A stretch of 64,000 nucleotides of DNA. It comes from Gymnopus androsaceus JB14 (Eukaryota; Basidiomycota; Agaricomycetes; Agaricales; Omphalotaceae). This document shows, piece by piece, positions 11,440 through 24,459 of this stretch (position 1 is its first letter; each line of letters starts with the position of its first letter). The position numbers and the translations under genes were made by a program. The stretch covers positions 434,001 through 498,000 of the forward strand of contig ML769383.1 in assembly GCA_009733575.1 (NCBI GenBank), written 5' to 3'. The notes under the pieces were generated by a model. That model was not told the origin of the DNA and ran no database searches. It saw nothing but the letters and a program-made list of their open reading frames with translations.

Positions 11440-11659
11440 ACAGCGTTTTGCATAAAGCTTTACCGCTTCATGATTTTTTCAACGCTTGTGATGACCCTGC
11501 GTCCAATACAGTCGACCCTCGTTGTTATTTATTTTACAGGGGCACACCTTGGGGCACATATAAAATAAATAACAATGAGGGTCGACTGTATTGGATCCTG
11601 CAGGGTCATCACAAGCGTTGAAAAATCGTGAAGCGGTAAAGCTTTATGCAAAACGCTGT
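11440..11659. mobile_element. 220-bp palindromic MITE with nested inverted repeats
   Basis: Near-perfect inverted repeat with a 97-bp left arm (11440-11536), a 24-bp loop and a 99-bp right arm (11561-11659). The outer ends read CAGCGTTTTGCATAAAGC, flanked by TA on both sides. Inside each arm is a second TA-flanked motif, CAGTCGACCCTCGTTGTTAT, which resembles termini of fungal pogo/Tigger elements. No coding capacity. Arms differ by a three-base indel (CTGCGTCC versus CTGCAGGATCC) and single changes. Confidence 0.8.
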
Positions 11660-11779
11660 ACATATTGGTTTTTCGTCATGTCCACAAAACATTCGCCTAG
11701 GGCGGAGTCTGAATGCAGGGCTGGAAGGACAGAGGTATGTATAGCCACCATTGCCGAGCCAAGCCTAGTATTAAGTTGG

Positions 11780-11872
11780 TACTAAGTAAAGCTCCTACAA
11801 AACCAAGGTGTTTAGAAGAAACGCAGTACAAGGCCACCTACCATCGCGTTGAGGTGGTCCGCCAGCGTTCAT
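11780..11872 (-). pseudogene. Relic of the UGP1 3' end
   Basis: Matches 1,902-1,990 of UGP1. On the minus strand CTGGCGGACCACCTCAACGC corresponds to the parental codons for LAGYLNT, followed by the same intron donor GTAGGTGG and the acceptor before GAGCTTTA. The rest of the gene is absent. It shows that a DUF6533-plus-UGP1-tail block was duplicated. Confidence 0.7.
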
Positions 11873-12491
11873 GTATATCTCTGTATTAAACTCCCACAGA
11901 ATCTATCAACGACTTACAGTCAAGGATGTAGGATTGGAAGAAACTCGAGTGGCTCCCTTCGTTCCCTCCCTTACCCATCCGCTAATATCGGCGCCGACTC
12001 TGTCAAGCTAAATACAGCTCTGGTGACCCTCTTGCTGTCCAACACGCGTTACTACCCTTGTAGGCCGTAGAACACATCCTTCTGAACCTTGAAGAAAGCC
12101 AAATAGCCCCGGCACAAGTTGCAAACGGACGCTTCCAGATACAGCAGCACTGATTTCGCGTGCACTTGATATCTTGAGCACTTTTGCGCGCAACTTAGGG
12201 ATTAGAAGCAATTCTGAGAGAAGGACGTGAGTCGTGACAGGATGTGACCTCATTCAAATAAAGTTTAGGGTGGGTGTTAGGCTTTTTACGCTCAATCATA
12301 ATCAGGCTCAGCTTAAATTGACGCTCCTCGAACAACATCACAGGAACGAGGCTGGTGAACCGTCTCGATAGCTCAGCCCGCGGTATGCTGGATACCTTCA
12401 AAGCCAGCAAAAAAAGCCGATGGCATATTATTTTTTAATAAATTACCCGGCAGGGAACACGATTCTCAGCTCAAAGGCTCATACCACCACG
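11873..12491. other. Intergenic upstream of the aminotransferase
   Basis: No supported gene. Open frames on both strands are short and lack recognisable motifs. Confidence 0.4.
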
Positions 12492-14750
<2,259 letters not shown>

Positions 14751-14919
14751 TTTACAGTACAAGTACCAGTCTTACTGCTGGTAAATGATATCCCACATTG
14801 CAGAGCGTAAATATTCAATCTATCCCAACGTTAAATATCGCTGACAGCCTAGACCCTGCTACCACTTGCCACCAGGTATGTGACTCCCGTAGCCTGTAAC
14901 TAAAACAATTCTCATACAA

Positions 14920-15205
14920 AGTAGCTCGTGTACCCCAGTGTATATCAACGAAATAAAAATTATGAGGATACACCAGAGTGAGGAATCCTCTGATCAATAC
15001 ATGAGAGTTCGAGCTGGCACTCACGTCAGATATATGAGCACCACCGGTAGCGTTTTTACCTGCAGACACACCAATTGAAATCATTGCCACTAAATATCTC
15101 AGAACATGTCAGCGAGTGCGGGACAATGAGCTTAAGGGCTGCAAAGACTTTCAATCCATCTCTGTTCAACACGGAACATAATGGTGGCCGAGCAAAAGGG
15201 TATGT
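14920..15205 (-). pseudogene. Truncated DUF6533-like copy E (3' exons only)
   Basis: Corresponds to the last exons of copies A-D. The GCAATGATTTCAATTGGTGT exon (helix 6-7) at about 15,010-15,090 and part of the preceding GTTGAACAGAGATGG exon are recognisable. The last exon breaks off after GTACACGAGCTACTTTG. The other exons are missing. It abuts the end of the aminotransferase gene, and that same junction is duplicated at 17.6-18.5 kb. Confidence 0.75.
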
Positions 15206-15437
15206 CTGACGACCTTGACAGACGTTGTAAATGCACTACTACTATGTACTAAAATGGATATTGTGGGCGCTAGTTCAAACTCGCGTGGCAACATTCGTGT
15301 GCCCGATTTATATCTTCTTCACCCCTTGCCCGCTCGTCAGACGTTTAGACGTTTAGGGACGCTTGGAGCTCCCTTCAATAATCTTGTGCGGATGTTTAAC
15401 TCCATCGACCCCTGGGGCTTTGTTTCCTACTACGACA

Positions 15438-17183
15438 ATGCTTCGCTCAACTCGATGGATTGTTTGCCTCTTCACCATTCTCATCATCACTCTCACTTTG
15501 TTCCATAGTTCTGAGTCGTTCCACCAACCGGCTCTAGAATACTACAACTATTATCTTTCATCCGCACCAAGTTTTCCACAATCATGTCCGTCAGTGTACG
15601 ATATCGGACGCCCACCACTGGATCATGAAGAGCAGAAATGCACCCAATTACAGTCTCGCATACCTGAATTCGATGCTGAGATATGTATCGCCCCCGGGAC
15701 TTGCAACGAATTTACCATACACATCTGGAGGGTTGACCAGACGGAATGCTATAATTCCGAGGCTGTCCCGGATCCCAGCTTCATACCGGAAATATCTCAG
15801 TGGATGAGAACTCAACGCGGTCCCGACTCTTTCTACGTTCGCACAGATGGCGCTGAACGTTATTCGAATGTCCTCGGAAAGTATGAAGGGAACTGCTCTT
15901 ATGTGTATGACATCCGAGTAAAGAACCCCGGAGACATCCTTTTACAGACCTGGTGGACACAAGGGGTGAGTGGTATCTTTAACGAGACGGTGCGTGCACT
16001 TATTCAATATTTAGAAATACGAGGGTTTTTCCGAAACAGGCGATACCTGGCCGGAAATGCACCTCCTTCCGCTCTTTGACCCCCTTACTCTGAAAGGATG
16101 CTCACCTGAGTGTGTGGCCAAATCCGACGTCATTCCTTCGATGAGTAGAAAAGTCACCGTTATCCCGGCTCCTCCGACATCTTGGAAAGATGCACTTCCA
16201 GCTTGTGATAGTTCAGATCCAATCCAAGGCTCCTACATCCCATTACATCCTCTCGACAGGCTCTATCCCTTGCATACAAACCCTGAGCCTCAAGGAGTTC
16301 CAGTAGTGGGAAGATATGGCTTTGTGCCGGAGTCTTGTGTCTGGAGACATGCTGGGATGCGATTTGGAGATCATACAGTTTGCACGCAGAAGAAGCGCAA
16401 GATCTTCTTCATGGGCGACAGCCATGGCCGGGTCGTTTATGATGGTATGGTTCATCGACTCAGTGGTAAGAGCGATGTTATGACGGAATCGGTATGTGTA
16501 TTCTTCAGCGAGTCGTTTCCCGGCGCCAGTGATACCGATACTTTTTTAGGAAAAAGTTGGCAACAAGTTTGCGAATGCCGGAAACCTTGACTTGGAATTT
16601 TTGTGGTAAGGAGGCATTTTTTGTCTGTGCTGTGTAATTCTAACAATCACCTCAGGGATCCAAAAGGCAGCGAATTCATCGGAAATCCCGACAGGTGTCA
16701 TAAACTGGGTAATGCAGACGTGGTTGTCACTAGTCTGGTGCGCTCAAATCTCTGTTCCTTTGAACTATCGAAGTTTACACAATAATTTCCTTCCAGGGCT
16801 CGCACTGGGCCAACTCCAATGTCTCAGACTATCTGAACGAAGTACCATTCATCATGAACCTGCTCGCAGAGTGTCCCTACGTCCCGGCCCCAGACGCTCC
16901 GAGTCGAAGTTTCATTTTCCTAACAATGCCCGCAGGTCCTCAGCGTCAAGATGAATGGGTGCAGCGCATCAAGGACCGTCGGACCAATATCCGTTCGGCG
17001 TATGAGACGGACGCTGGACTCAAGATAGCGAAGAGTTTGGGATGGAGTGCGGTGGATTACTATTCGCTGACGTTACCGTTCTCGATGGAGGCGTTGTCAG
17101 TCGATATGGCTCATTATCTTAACAACGACGCGCTAGACCCGGTCGTGGATGAAGTTATTGGGAAAAGCGGATTGTGTGGATAG
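15438..17183 (+). CDS. Type II membrane protein with PC-esterase/SGNH-like domain
   Basis: Probable Golgi or secretory-pathway glycan O-acyltransferase/esterase. The ATG at 15438 is followed by a signal anchor (WIVCLFTILIITLTLFHSS). A luminal domain with many Cys and N-glycosylation sites follows. The catalytic block is KIFFMGDSHGRVVYDG (GDS motif, Ser near 16,420) and a C-terminal DMAH (D-x-x-H) near 17,105, the arrangement seen in PC-esterase/NXPE-type proteins. The first intron is best placed at 15967-16015, giving QGKYEGFSETGDTWPEM; three more GT-AG introns follow. Stop TAG ends at 17183. The substrate is not known. Confidence 0.7.
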
Positions 17184-17629
17184 TATAGCTCCCGACAACC
17201 CGTAATCGAGCGAGCCGCAAGCTGGTAATGGTATAGACCTTCATGTTTCTTTTTTTTTTGTGGAGCGTTGAACCGATTCGGTGGATACCGAAGGATCCCT
17301 CTTCGGCCGCTGGTGTGCGAGGCTTACTAGTCAAGCGAGAAGGTGAAACCACCTGAGGAAATGCTTTACGCACAGGGATCTCGTGTGGACTAGTATGTGT
17401 GCTTCTCTCCGAACTTCTTCCTGATGTTAGAAATACAAGCTATAATCATAATGGCTTTTAATCCGCTCCCCCAGCACAAATTCTACCCACTAAAACCTTG
17501 GTCTCCCAGGTCCAGTCATCTGGGAGGTTGTCAATGGCATTGATGGTGTCCTGCCAAGTTTTCATGACTACTTGACAGGAAAGCCTCTTGTTTCCATACT
17601 TCCTGAGGTAAGGAGGCAGTCATGTTGAA
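17184..17629. other. Intergenic, nothing recognised
   Basis: A 3' flank with no open frame or motif that I can support. Confidence 0.4.
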
Positions 17630-17850
17630 TGCCGCATTACAGTTACAGCCAGAAGAAATGAAACTCAGGATTGAAAGAATGGTGAAGGTTTTTGAGAAGT
17701 AGTGGATGTGATTTACAGTACAAGTACCAGTCTTACTGTTGGTAAATGATATGCCACATTGCAGAATGTAAACATTCAATCTATCCCAACATCAAATATC
17801 GCTGGCAGCCTACCCAGACCCTGCTACCACCTGCCAGCATGGAAGCATGT
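17630..17850 (+). pseudogene. Relic of the aminotransferase 3' end
   Basis: Near-copy of 14,680-14,870: GAAGAAATGAAACT...GATTGAAAGAATGG.GAAGG, the stop region GTGGATGTGATTTACAGTAC and 120 bp of 3' flank. The parental codons for RWW are changed (AGGTGGTGG to AAGTAGTGG). The rest of the gene is missing. Confidence 0.8.
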
Positions 17851-17859
17851 ATGTGACTC

Positions 17860-18336
17860 TAGTGTTGCCGCGGCTCGGCTAGCCGGTAGCCGGCTTGAGA
17901 AGCTGCGGCTCGCAGCTTGGACAGCACTAAGATGCATTGTGAGCATCGTATACCAATATATCTGTATCCTCTAGTCTCCCTTATGCTCCTGCGTTGTCGT
18001 ACGACGCTGATTGAGGCAAAAATATGGTTGACCGGAAATTATGTCATTTAAATATCAATTAAATATATTAAACTTTGTTGTGCCTGTGCATCGTGTCGCA
18101 CGTTCCCAAGGCAATTTTGGTTCATTCGAGCATTGCTATTACCTTGGACGTGTTCCTACATCTAAGAGCAGTCAAAAGAATCCTTCGTAAGTTGTGGTAT
18201 GAGCGAACTAAAAATTGAGAATTTGAAGCAGCTTGAAGCTGTTGTAGCCGGCTCAACCGGCTTTCAGCTCGGCTGGCTTGAAAACCAGCTTTGAGCCGGC
18301 TACGAGCCGGCTAACGCCCAAGCTGCGGCAACACTA
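17860..18336. mobile_element. 477-bp non-autonomous hAT-type element
   Basis: Terminal inverted repeats TAGTGTTGCCGC...GCGGCAACACTA, flanked by a perfect 8-bp direct repeat TGTGACTC (17852-17859 and 18337-18344). An 8-bp target duplication and a TAGTGTTGCC-type terminus are hAT hallmarks. The uninserted equivalent is visible at 14,876-14,890 (TATGTGACTCCCGTAGCCTG). Subterminal regions are packed with AGCCGGCT-type motifs in both orientations, likely transposase-binding sites. No coding region. Confidence 0.85.
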
Positions 18337-18543
18337 TGTGACTCCCTCGTAGCCTACCTAAAACAATTCTCATGCTATCAATATCAGAGCAGGCATTGTC
18401 AATTAAATTATAGGAGGTCGTGTACCCTCAGACGTCGACCTCGTATCCCGTTCAGGCCTCGTGGTTGTGTCCCAAGTTGATACATCGTTGATACGTGAAC
18501 TCCAGCTCTTTGTTCCGTTCAGATGACGGGGTTTCGTGCGTAG

Positions 18544-19883
18544 TTATCTGTAGTGTTTGCAGATTAAGAATCGTGCGACATCCCTAGACTTGGAATCAGA
18601 AGTAAGAATCAAACAAAATAGCTCACGTACCGCAGTAGATATCGACGAAATGAAAACCCTGGGATTATGAGGATATACCAGAGTGAGAAATCCTCTAACA
18701 AGACATGAGAGTCCGAGTTGGTGCTTACGGATATATGAGCACCACCGGTAACGCCTTTTTACCTGCAGAAACACCAACTGAAACCATTGCCACTATATCA
18801 GAATATGTCAGCGAGTGCAAGACAATGAGCTGAAGAAGAAATACAAGATATGGCTGCAAAGACTTTCAAACCATCTCTGTTCAATACGGAACATAGTGGT
18901 GACCGTGCAAAGGTATAGCGATGAAAATCCCAGAATGCCCGTTTCCAAGCAAGCCCGTGGAGGACCAGGTGGATGACTATTTCTCCAATTCTGGATTAAA
19001 TATCATGTTAGTATCCAACGCATCAGTGCCCCCTCGGCAATCTGGGGCCTCACATAAAAACTGCAATAGGATTCCCAATAGGGCGTTCAGTTAGAGAGAG
19101 TTCTGGTATGCAATCCCCGGTGAACTTAAATCGTTGTGTGCCCACTCGATTTCAAATACTTCGAATTACTTCGTGTCAAAAGAGGGATGATACGATTGCC
19201 CATATGATTTACTTACACATAAATCGATCCAGCCATCCTTCCTGCAAGCATCATTGAGAGAAACACGCCTACTTTCAAGCTTTGTTCGTACAGGGCAAAC
19301 ACTAATGAACTTCGTAAGAGATCAATCGGAAACTGGGAGTAAAGGTGACCAGTCCAAACCTCGAATACTGTGTACAGATCGATAACAGTATTGGAGAGTA
19401 TAATGAGAGACAGACCTCAGAATCAACTCTAGGACCAATAGCATACTATAACATGATGCGATCTGGAAAATTAACCAAGTCATACAATCATGTTCGGTGG
19501 GTCGCTGATTACCGGGATACTTAACAGTCCATATACTGGCAAGAATAAGGCCTGAACTGTGACATAGACCTCAGAGAAAGGGTGGAATTGAAGGCGTGGT
19601 AGCTACACACATATGGATTAAGAACGCGAGATATCTCGCCAAGATGAAAAGACACCGCACGAACGTCGGTCTTCTAGAGCTGTTAAGCGATATTAGCATT
19701 AGAAATTACGGCGCAGGTGCTTACACTCACTTCCATATGTATTCCAGCTCCTTATGTCTAGTGAGAAGACTATCGCAGCTCGTAAGCAGCAAACCCAATA
19801 CTTGGCGGTACGGTTTCAGTTTCGTCACGTAAGATTCGAATGTTTCTTTGGAACATACCTGATGCAACGAGTCGGATTCGCTT
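18544..19883 (-). pseudogene. DUF6533-like copy C, start codon lost
   Basis: All exons and splice sites seen in copy B are present and open, including the microexon 19360-19367. The stop (18544-18546) is two codons later than in B and D. At the start codon position, however, copy D has ATG CGA and this copy has AAG CGA (AAG at 19881-19883 on the minus strand). An in-frame TAA lies just upstream, and there is no other ATG before the conserved region. Either a silenced gene or one using a non-AUG start. Confidence 0.75.
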
Positions 19884-20169
19884 TTCAACTTATAGTGAGA
19901 GGGGAAGGAAGGAAGGAAGGAAAGCAAGTTGGCCTAAAGAAGCTGACTCATTTATGGGATCATGTTATGGTTCATAACAAGCGCGAGGGAACGTAATCAG
20001 GGTCAGAAGTAGTTCGCCTTGTCAGAGCCAGGCTGCAGGCTGCAGGGTCTCATTCCAAGCTGGGAGCCTAAAGCCCTTGAGCATGTCTAGATGATTATCA
20101 AATGTCCCTTGGCTACGAACAGCAGCTAGCTCACTCTTAATCTCATTCGAAGGAAACTCAATAGATATA

Positions 20170-20335
20170 CATCAGCAAACCTGTATTTTGCTGGAGGTCT
20201 CCAGAGATCTCTGGAGCTTGACAGCTGTCACAATTTTCTCCAGAGATCTCCAGAGGTCTCTGGAATAGGGTACCTTGCTCCAGAGATGTCCCAAATGAAT
20301 GGTTTTCTCCAGCAAAAATACGGGTTTTGCTGATG
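20170..20335. mobile_element. 166-bp MITE, CATCAGCAA family, with visible empty site
   Basis: Ends CATCAGCAAACCTG...CGGGTTTTGCTGATG flanked by TA. The paralogous position at ~24,390-24,415 reads ATAGATATATAAAATTTAAC without the insert, so this is a clean insertion at TA after the segmental duplication. The interior repeats CTCCAGAGA/TCTCTGGAG about five times in alternating orientation. No coding capacity. Confidence 0.85.
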
Positions 20336-20395
20336 TATATATAAAATTAACGTCTCCACAAATCAAAGCCATCATAGTCCACAGCCGAGAAGAAT

Positions 20396-20985
20396 ACAGT
20401 TTAGTGCACTATCATCTTATCGCCCACTTTCTTTTCAGCTTCCGAAATGGCAGCTTTATCCGTTTGGGGTCACCGGCAGCAGCACCTAAAATCAACCTAA
20501 AATGGATTTCGAAAATGTCGAAAAGCAAGAATGGCATTAAACGAGACAACGAGACATGGAGACTCACCGAACATTCCAGGAGCAGCTTTGTAAGGCCTTT
20601 TCAGGTCACCCTCGGCGGGTTTTCCGAGTATGTGGATTGCAATGGTTTCAGCATCGTAAAGACCCTGGAATGGACGTCAGGAAGTAAAACTCAAGGTGAA
20701 AGTCATGCAAGCATACCTTCAATCCCATCGAGCTCTGACAGAAAAGTGGTTGGGTGAGCTTCATGTATCCATGAAGGAAGGCCACTATAACAATACCCCT
20801 GTAAGTTAGTCTCTCTCAGGCAGACTCAAATATACACTGACGATCGTTACCGATGTGTGTATATAGACTGTAGAGTGCGCGAATCTACGAAAATAAAATA
20901 AAAGTGAGGTGACTATGGGACCGGTAAGTGCCGAAAGGAGGAGTTGATACTGATGTACTATAGCACTTGGTGGCTCGACTTACAC
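20396..20985 (-). pseudogene. Relic of PHO88/SND3 (C-terminal half)
   Basis: Parallel to 24,440-25,055 of the PHO88 gene. It has the AAGCTGCCATTTCGGAAGC exon, the GGAGCTGCTCCTGGAATG exon, the loop GTTTACGATGC and the GACCGGTAAG.GCCGAAAGGA intron block. The terminal codons are altered (GATAAGATGATAG replaces AAGAAGGATGATTAG), and pieces are missing between 20,760 and 20,930. Non-functional tandem fragment downstream of the parent. Confidence 0.8.
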
Positions 20986-21288
20986 TGGCAATCCAGATAT
21001 GTGACTAAGGCTAATTGTACCTGCCTGGTGCCACCAACCGGAAGCTTCCAATCGCATGTATGTGAGCATCTCGTAGCCTGGTACTTAAAACAATTCTCAT
21101 ACTATCAATATCAGAGCAGGCGTTATAAATTATTGTAACTGCAAATTAAATTATAGGCTGATGTGTACCCTCCGACATCGACCTCGTATCCTGCTCAGAT
21201 CTTGTGTCCCAAGTTGATATGTCATTGATACTCGTGAGCTCCAACTCTTTGTTCCGCTCAGACGGCGGGGTTTCGGGTTTAGTTATCT
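20986..21288. repeat. Shared flank between duplicated blocks
   Basis: Contains the same TATGTGA....GTAGCCTG..A.TAAAACAATTCTCATAC junction found at 14,876-14,918 and 18,337-18,375, then the conserved DUF6533 3' flank. It marks a duplication boundary. Confidence 0.6.
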
Positions 21289-23886
21289 CTAGTGTTTGCA
21301 GATTAAGAATTGTGCGACATCCCTTGATTTGGAGTCAGAAGCAAGAACCAAACAAAGTAGCTCACGTACCGCAGTAGATAGCAACGAAACGAAAAACCCT
21401 ACAATTATAGTGATATACTAGTGTGAGTAAGAAGAAATGAGAGTTCGAGTCACTTACGGATAGAAAAACACCACCGGGACGCCTCTTTTACCTACAGCAA
21501 CACTAACTAAAATCATTGCAACTATCCCGAAAAAATATCAGCAAGTGCAGGTCAATAAGCTGAAAGAGGAATACTGGATATAGCAGTAAACACTTTTAAA
21601 CCGTCCCTGTTCAGCACGGAAAGTAATGGTGGACGTGCCAAAGTATAGCGACGAAGATCCCAGAATGTGCGTTTCCAAGCGAGCCCGTGAATAACTAAAT
21701 GGACGGCTTCCGTAATTCTGCATTAATTAACATGTTAGTATAGTCCGCCTTTTAATCTGAGGCCTCACGTAAATATCACAATAGGACTCTCAATGGAGCG
21801 TTCAGTCAGAGCGATTTCTGGTATGCAATTACTGGTAAACTTGAGCCGTTGAGCGAACACTCGATTCCGAAGGCTTAGAATTATTCCCAGTCAGAAAGAG
21901 AGATATGATGTTACATCAGCAAGTTCCCAAGTGTATGATCCGCGTGATTCATACCGATCATACGCCATCATACACCTCTTGATGTGTATGATGGGCAAGG
22001 GGGAGTGCGTAACGACATACGCCGATCATACGCGGTCATACGGCCAGTCAACTCGCGTTATACATGCTTCATACAGTCTTCATACACAGGTTATACGCTT
22101 CATACGTACTGGAAATTCTATTATGCATTCATTACAAACATTTTCGCTCCATTAGAATACATAAAAAAGAATAAATTCATTCACTATTTACTACACGACG
22201 CTGCTACTAATACAGCTATACACTACAAGGTGATACCGCTACTTCTGCAATCGTGCCTGCAAAATGATGCTACCAAAAGCCTATCTTGCCGTTGCAAGTA
22301 ATGAGAGGATGGAAGACAGGAGATGAAGAATTTCTTGTACTAGTAAATGAGATGTTGGAGGAAAGTGTTGGCTCGGTTGTGCCAGTGTATAATGTTGGCT
22401 CACTTTTCATGACGGAAAAAATCATTCAGACATAATCGCGAAAATAGTAGAGTGGGTAACTTACCGAGCACTCAACTCTACAGTCTTCAACGGCAAAGAA
22501 CGACTATAGAATAGACGTCGATAAATCAGATGTTTCAAAGGAAAAAAAGTAGCTAAGACTCACCTCATCTTTGTCAACCACCTCATCGATACTACTATCC
22601 TCAATGAGACCTAAAAAAACTGCATTACCCTTTTCCTCAATGGTCTGGCCTCCCTGTTCAGAACCAATGATGATTAACGAACCCCAAATGACAGAAAAGC
22701 AGTAGGCGTACTGTATGCGTCCAGCTGTCACACCATAAATATACATAGGGAAGTAGAGGCCAAATATGTTGAGGATGACGATGATGGAAGAAAAGACACA
22801 ACAAGAGCAAACGAAAAACATGGGACACGTGAAACTATATAGCTGTGGAGTTTCGGAGTTTGAATGGACTTGCATCATTTCAAAATTTCTCGCAACCGCT
22901 CAGTGCGTGCAAGTACTCTAGCGGCACAATTTCACATTAAATGATTGTCCGCTTGAGATGTTGGTTTAAAATATGTTGGCTGGAGATCTAACATGATAGG
23001 TAAAAGTAAGTACTATTGGCATATGAAGTCGGTATGAAGGTTGTATGATTCTGTATGAAGGTTGTATGAAGACTGTATGATCTTGTATGATGCGCCGGGT
23101 CCTGGATCTGTATGATTGATGTATGATCGGGGTATGATCGGGCCAACGGTTATACCATCATACATGTCATACGCATCATAACTTTCGGAATTTGCTGATG
23201 TACTAGATAGATATAAACTTACAAATAAATCATTCCAGCCGTCTTTCCTGCAAGCAGTATCGAGAGAAACATGCCCACTTTGAAACTTCGTTGGTACAGA
23301 GCGAATACTAATAAACATAGGAGATCAACGGGAAACTGGCAGTAAAAGTGAATGGCAGACCTCGAGTACTAGATGTACAGGATTTGATTGACAGTATTGG
23401 AGACTAGTAATTGCGAGACACACCTCAGAATCATCTCTAGGACCAGCGTCATACTATGACATGACGAGATTAAGAAAGTAAACCAAGTCATACAATCATG
23501 TTGAGTGGGTAGCCGATCACCGGGATACTTAACAGTCCATATACTGGTTATGACAATGCTTGCACTGTAGCATAAATTCAGAGAGTAGAATTGAAGTTGT
23601 GGTGATAATTACCCACATATGGATTGAGAACGCAAGATATCTCGCCAAGATGAAAAGACATCGCACAAACGTCGGTCTCCTAGATCTGTTGACGGTTAGT
23701 AGCGTTAGATCGAGGACCAGGTCCACTCACTTCCATATATATTCGAGCTCTTTCTGTCTAGTGAGAAAACTATCGCAGCTCGTAAGTAGCAAACCCAATA
23801 CTTCACGGGTCGGTTTCAGTTTCGTCACGGTAATGATTCGGATGTTTTCTTCAGAACATACCTGATGCAGTGAGTCGGAATCGCAT
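21289..23886 (-). CDS. DUF6533-like seven-helix membrane protein, copy D (transposon in intron 6)
   Basis: ATG CGA TTC at 23884-23886; stop TAG at 21289-21291. Exons match copy B: CDSLLTR.KELEYIW region; SRRPTFVRCLFILARYLAF; IHIASIVITSIWTVKYPGD; CMTWFTFLISSCHSMTLVL; microexon 23361-23368 (S-T-R); the VFALYQRS-type block; HLVIHGLAWKRTFWDLRR; PPLLSVLNRDGLKVF. Intron 6 (21718-23222) is 1,505 nt instead of about 220 nt because of the element at 21914-23200. The reading frame is open throughout. Whether the long intron is still removed is an open question. Confidence 0.75.
21914..23200. mobile_element. 1,287-bp non-autonomous DNA transposon, CATCAGCAA family
   Basis: Ends CATCAGCAAGTTCC...GGAATTTGCTGATG, flanked by TA on each side; copy B shows the corresponding intron without it. 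The terminal motif is shared with the 166-bp MITE at 20.2 kb. Both subterminal regions (about 21,930-22,110 and 23,020-23,180) are arrays of TTCATACA/TGTATGAT units, mostly in opposite orientation at the two ends (CTTCATACAGTCTTCATACA occurs in both). There is no transposase. The centre holds a spliced, gene-like segment. Confidence 0.8.
22465..22878 (-). other. Gene-like exons inside the transposon (possible captured host fragment)
   Basis: An open frame starts with ATG at 22876-22878 and is rich in hydrophobic residues (SSIIVILNIFGLYFPMYIYG), then GSLIIIGSEQGGQTIEEKGN and DSSIDEVVDKDE. A well-formed intron follows (GTGAGTC at 22563 down to CTATAG at 22504). A 39-nt second exon (22465-22503) continues in frame as SFFAVEDCRVECS and ends at another good donor, GTAAGTTACC. 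I do not recognise the protein. The intron structure suggests a captured host gene piece rather than transposase. Confidence 0.4.
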
Positions 23887-24459
23887 TTCAACTTGTAAGT
23901 AGTGAGAGAGGGGAAGGAAGGGAGGGGACGCTTGGCCTGAAGAAGTTGACCCTTTTATGGGCAAGCCGCGAATCCTCCATGGGGAACGGAATCAGGGTCA
24001 AAAGTAGTTCGCCTTGTCAGTCAGGCTGCAGGGCTTTCAAGCGAGAAACCTTGAGCTCCTATGTACATGCCAATTGAGAGGTCTGATATATGAACGGTTA
24101 CTATCCCTTTGCTACGAGCAGCAGCTACAGTGATCATGAAGTCCTTGAGCCATGACATATTTGGATTGAATAGAATACGGCATGGCTCAAGGACTACAAA
24201 TTTTGATCTGAATTCAAGAAAAAATAACAGTAATTACTTGCCTTTGTCTGAAGGTCCTTAAAGTAGCTCAGTCTTTGTTTCAGAACCTTTGGATTATTTC
24301 TATCTACTTAGATATGCTCAAATGTAATGCAGCAAGTTCCGCATGCATGTGGCTCAAGGACTCCAAGATCACTCAGTCCAAAGGAAACTCCCGAATAGAT
24401 ATATAAAATTTAACAATCAAAGCCATCATAGTCACAGCGAAAGAATACAGCTTAGTACA
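23887..24459. other. Intergenic between copy D and PHO88
   Basis: Contains the CT-rich upstream tract of copy D. A GGCTCAAGGACT motif occurs at 24,184 and 24,352 with an imperfect inverted copy (AGTCCTTGAGCC) at 24,139. No gene. The end nearest PHO88 is the empty site matching the MITE insertion in the duplicate. Confidence 0.4.

Noticed and set aside
11440..11659. Palindrome as a transcription terminator or attenuator
   Set aside because: It is far too long, lies in an intergenic flank, and has TA-flanked ends typical of a MITE.
12008..12410. Minus-strand open frames upstream of the aminotransferase as a gene
   Set aside because: No start context, splice sites or motif. Frames of 70-80 codons are expected by chance here.
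21930..22110. TCATAC-type repeats as a CRISPR array or satellite
   Set aside because: Spacing is irregular, orientation is mixed, and the array is mirrored at the other end of a TIR-bounded element. This fits subterminal transposase sites, and the organism is eukaryotic.
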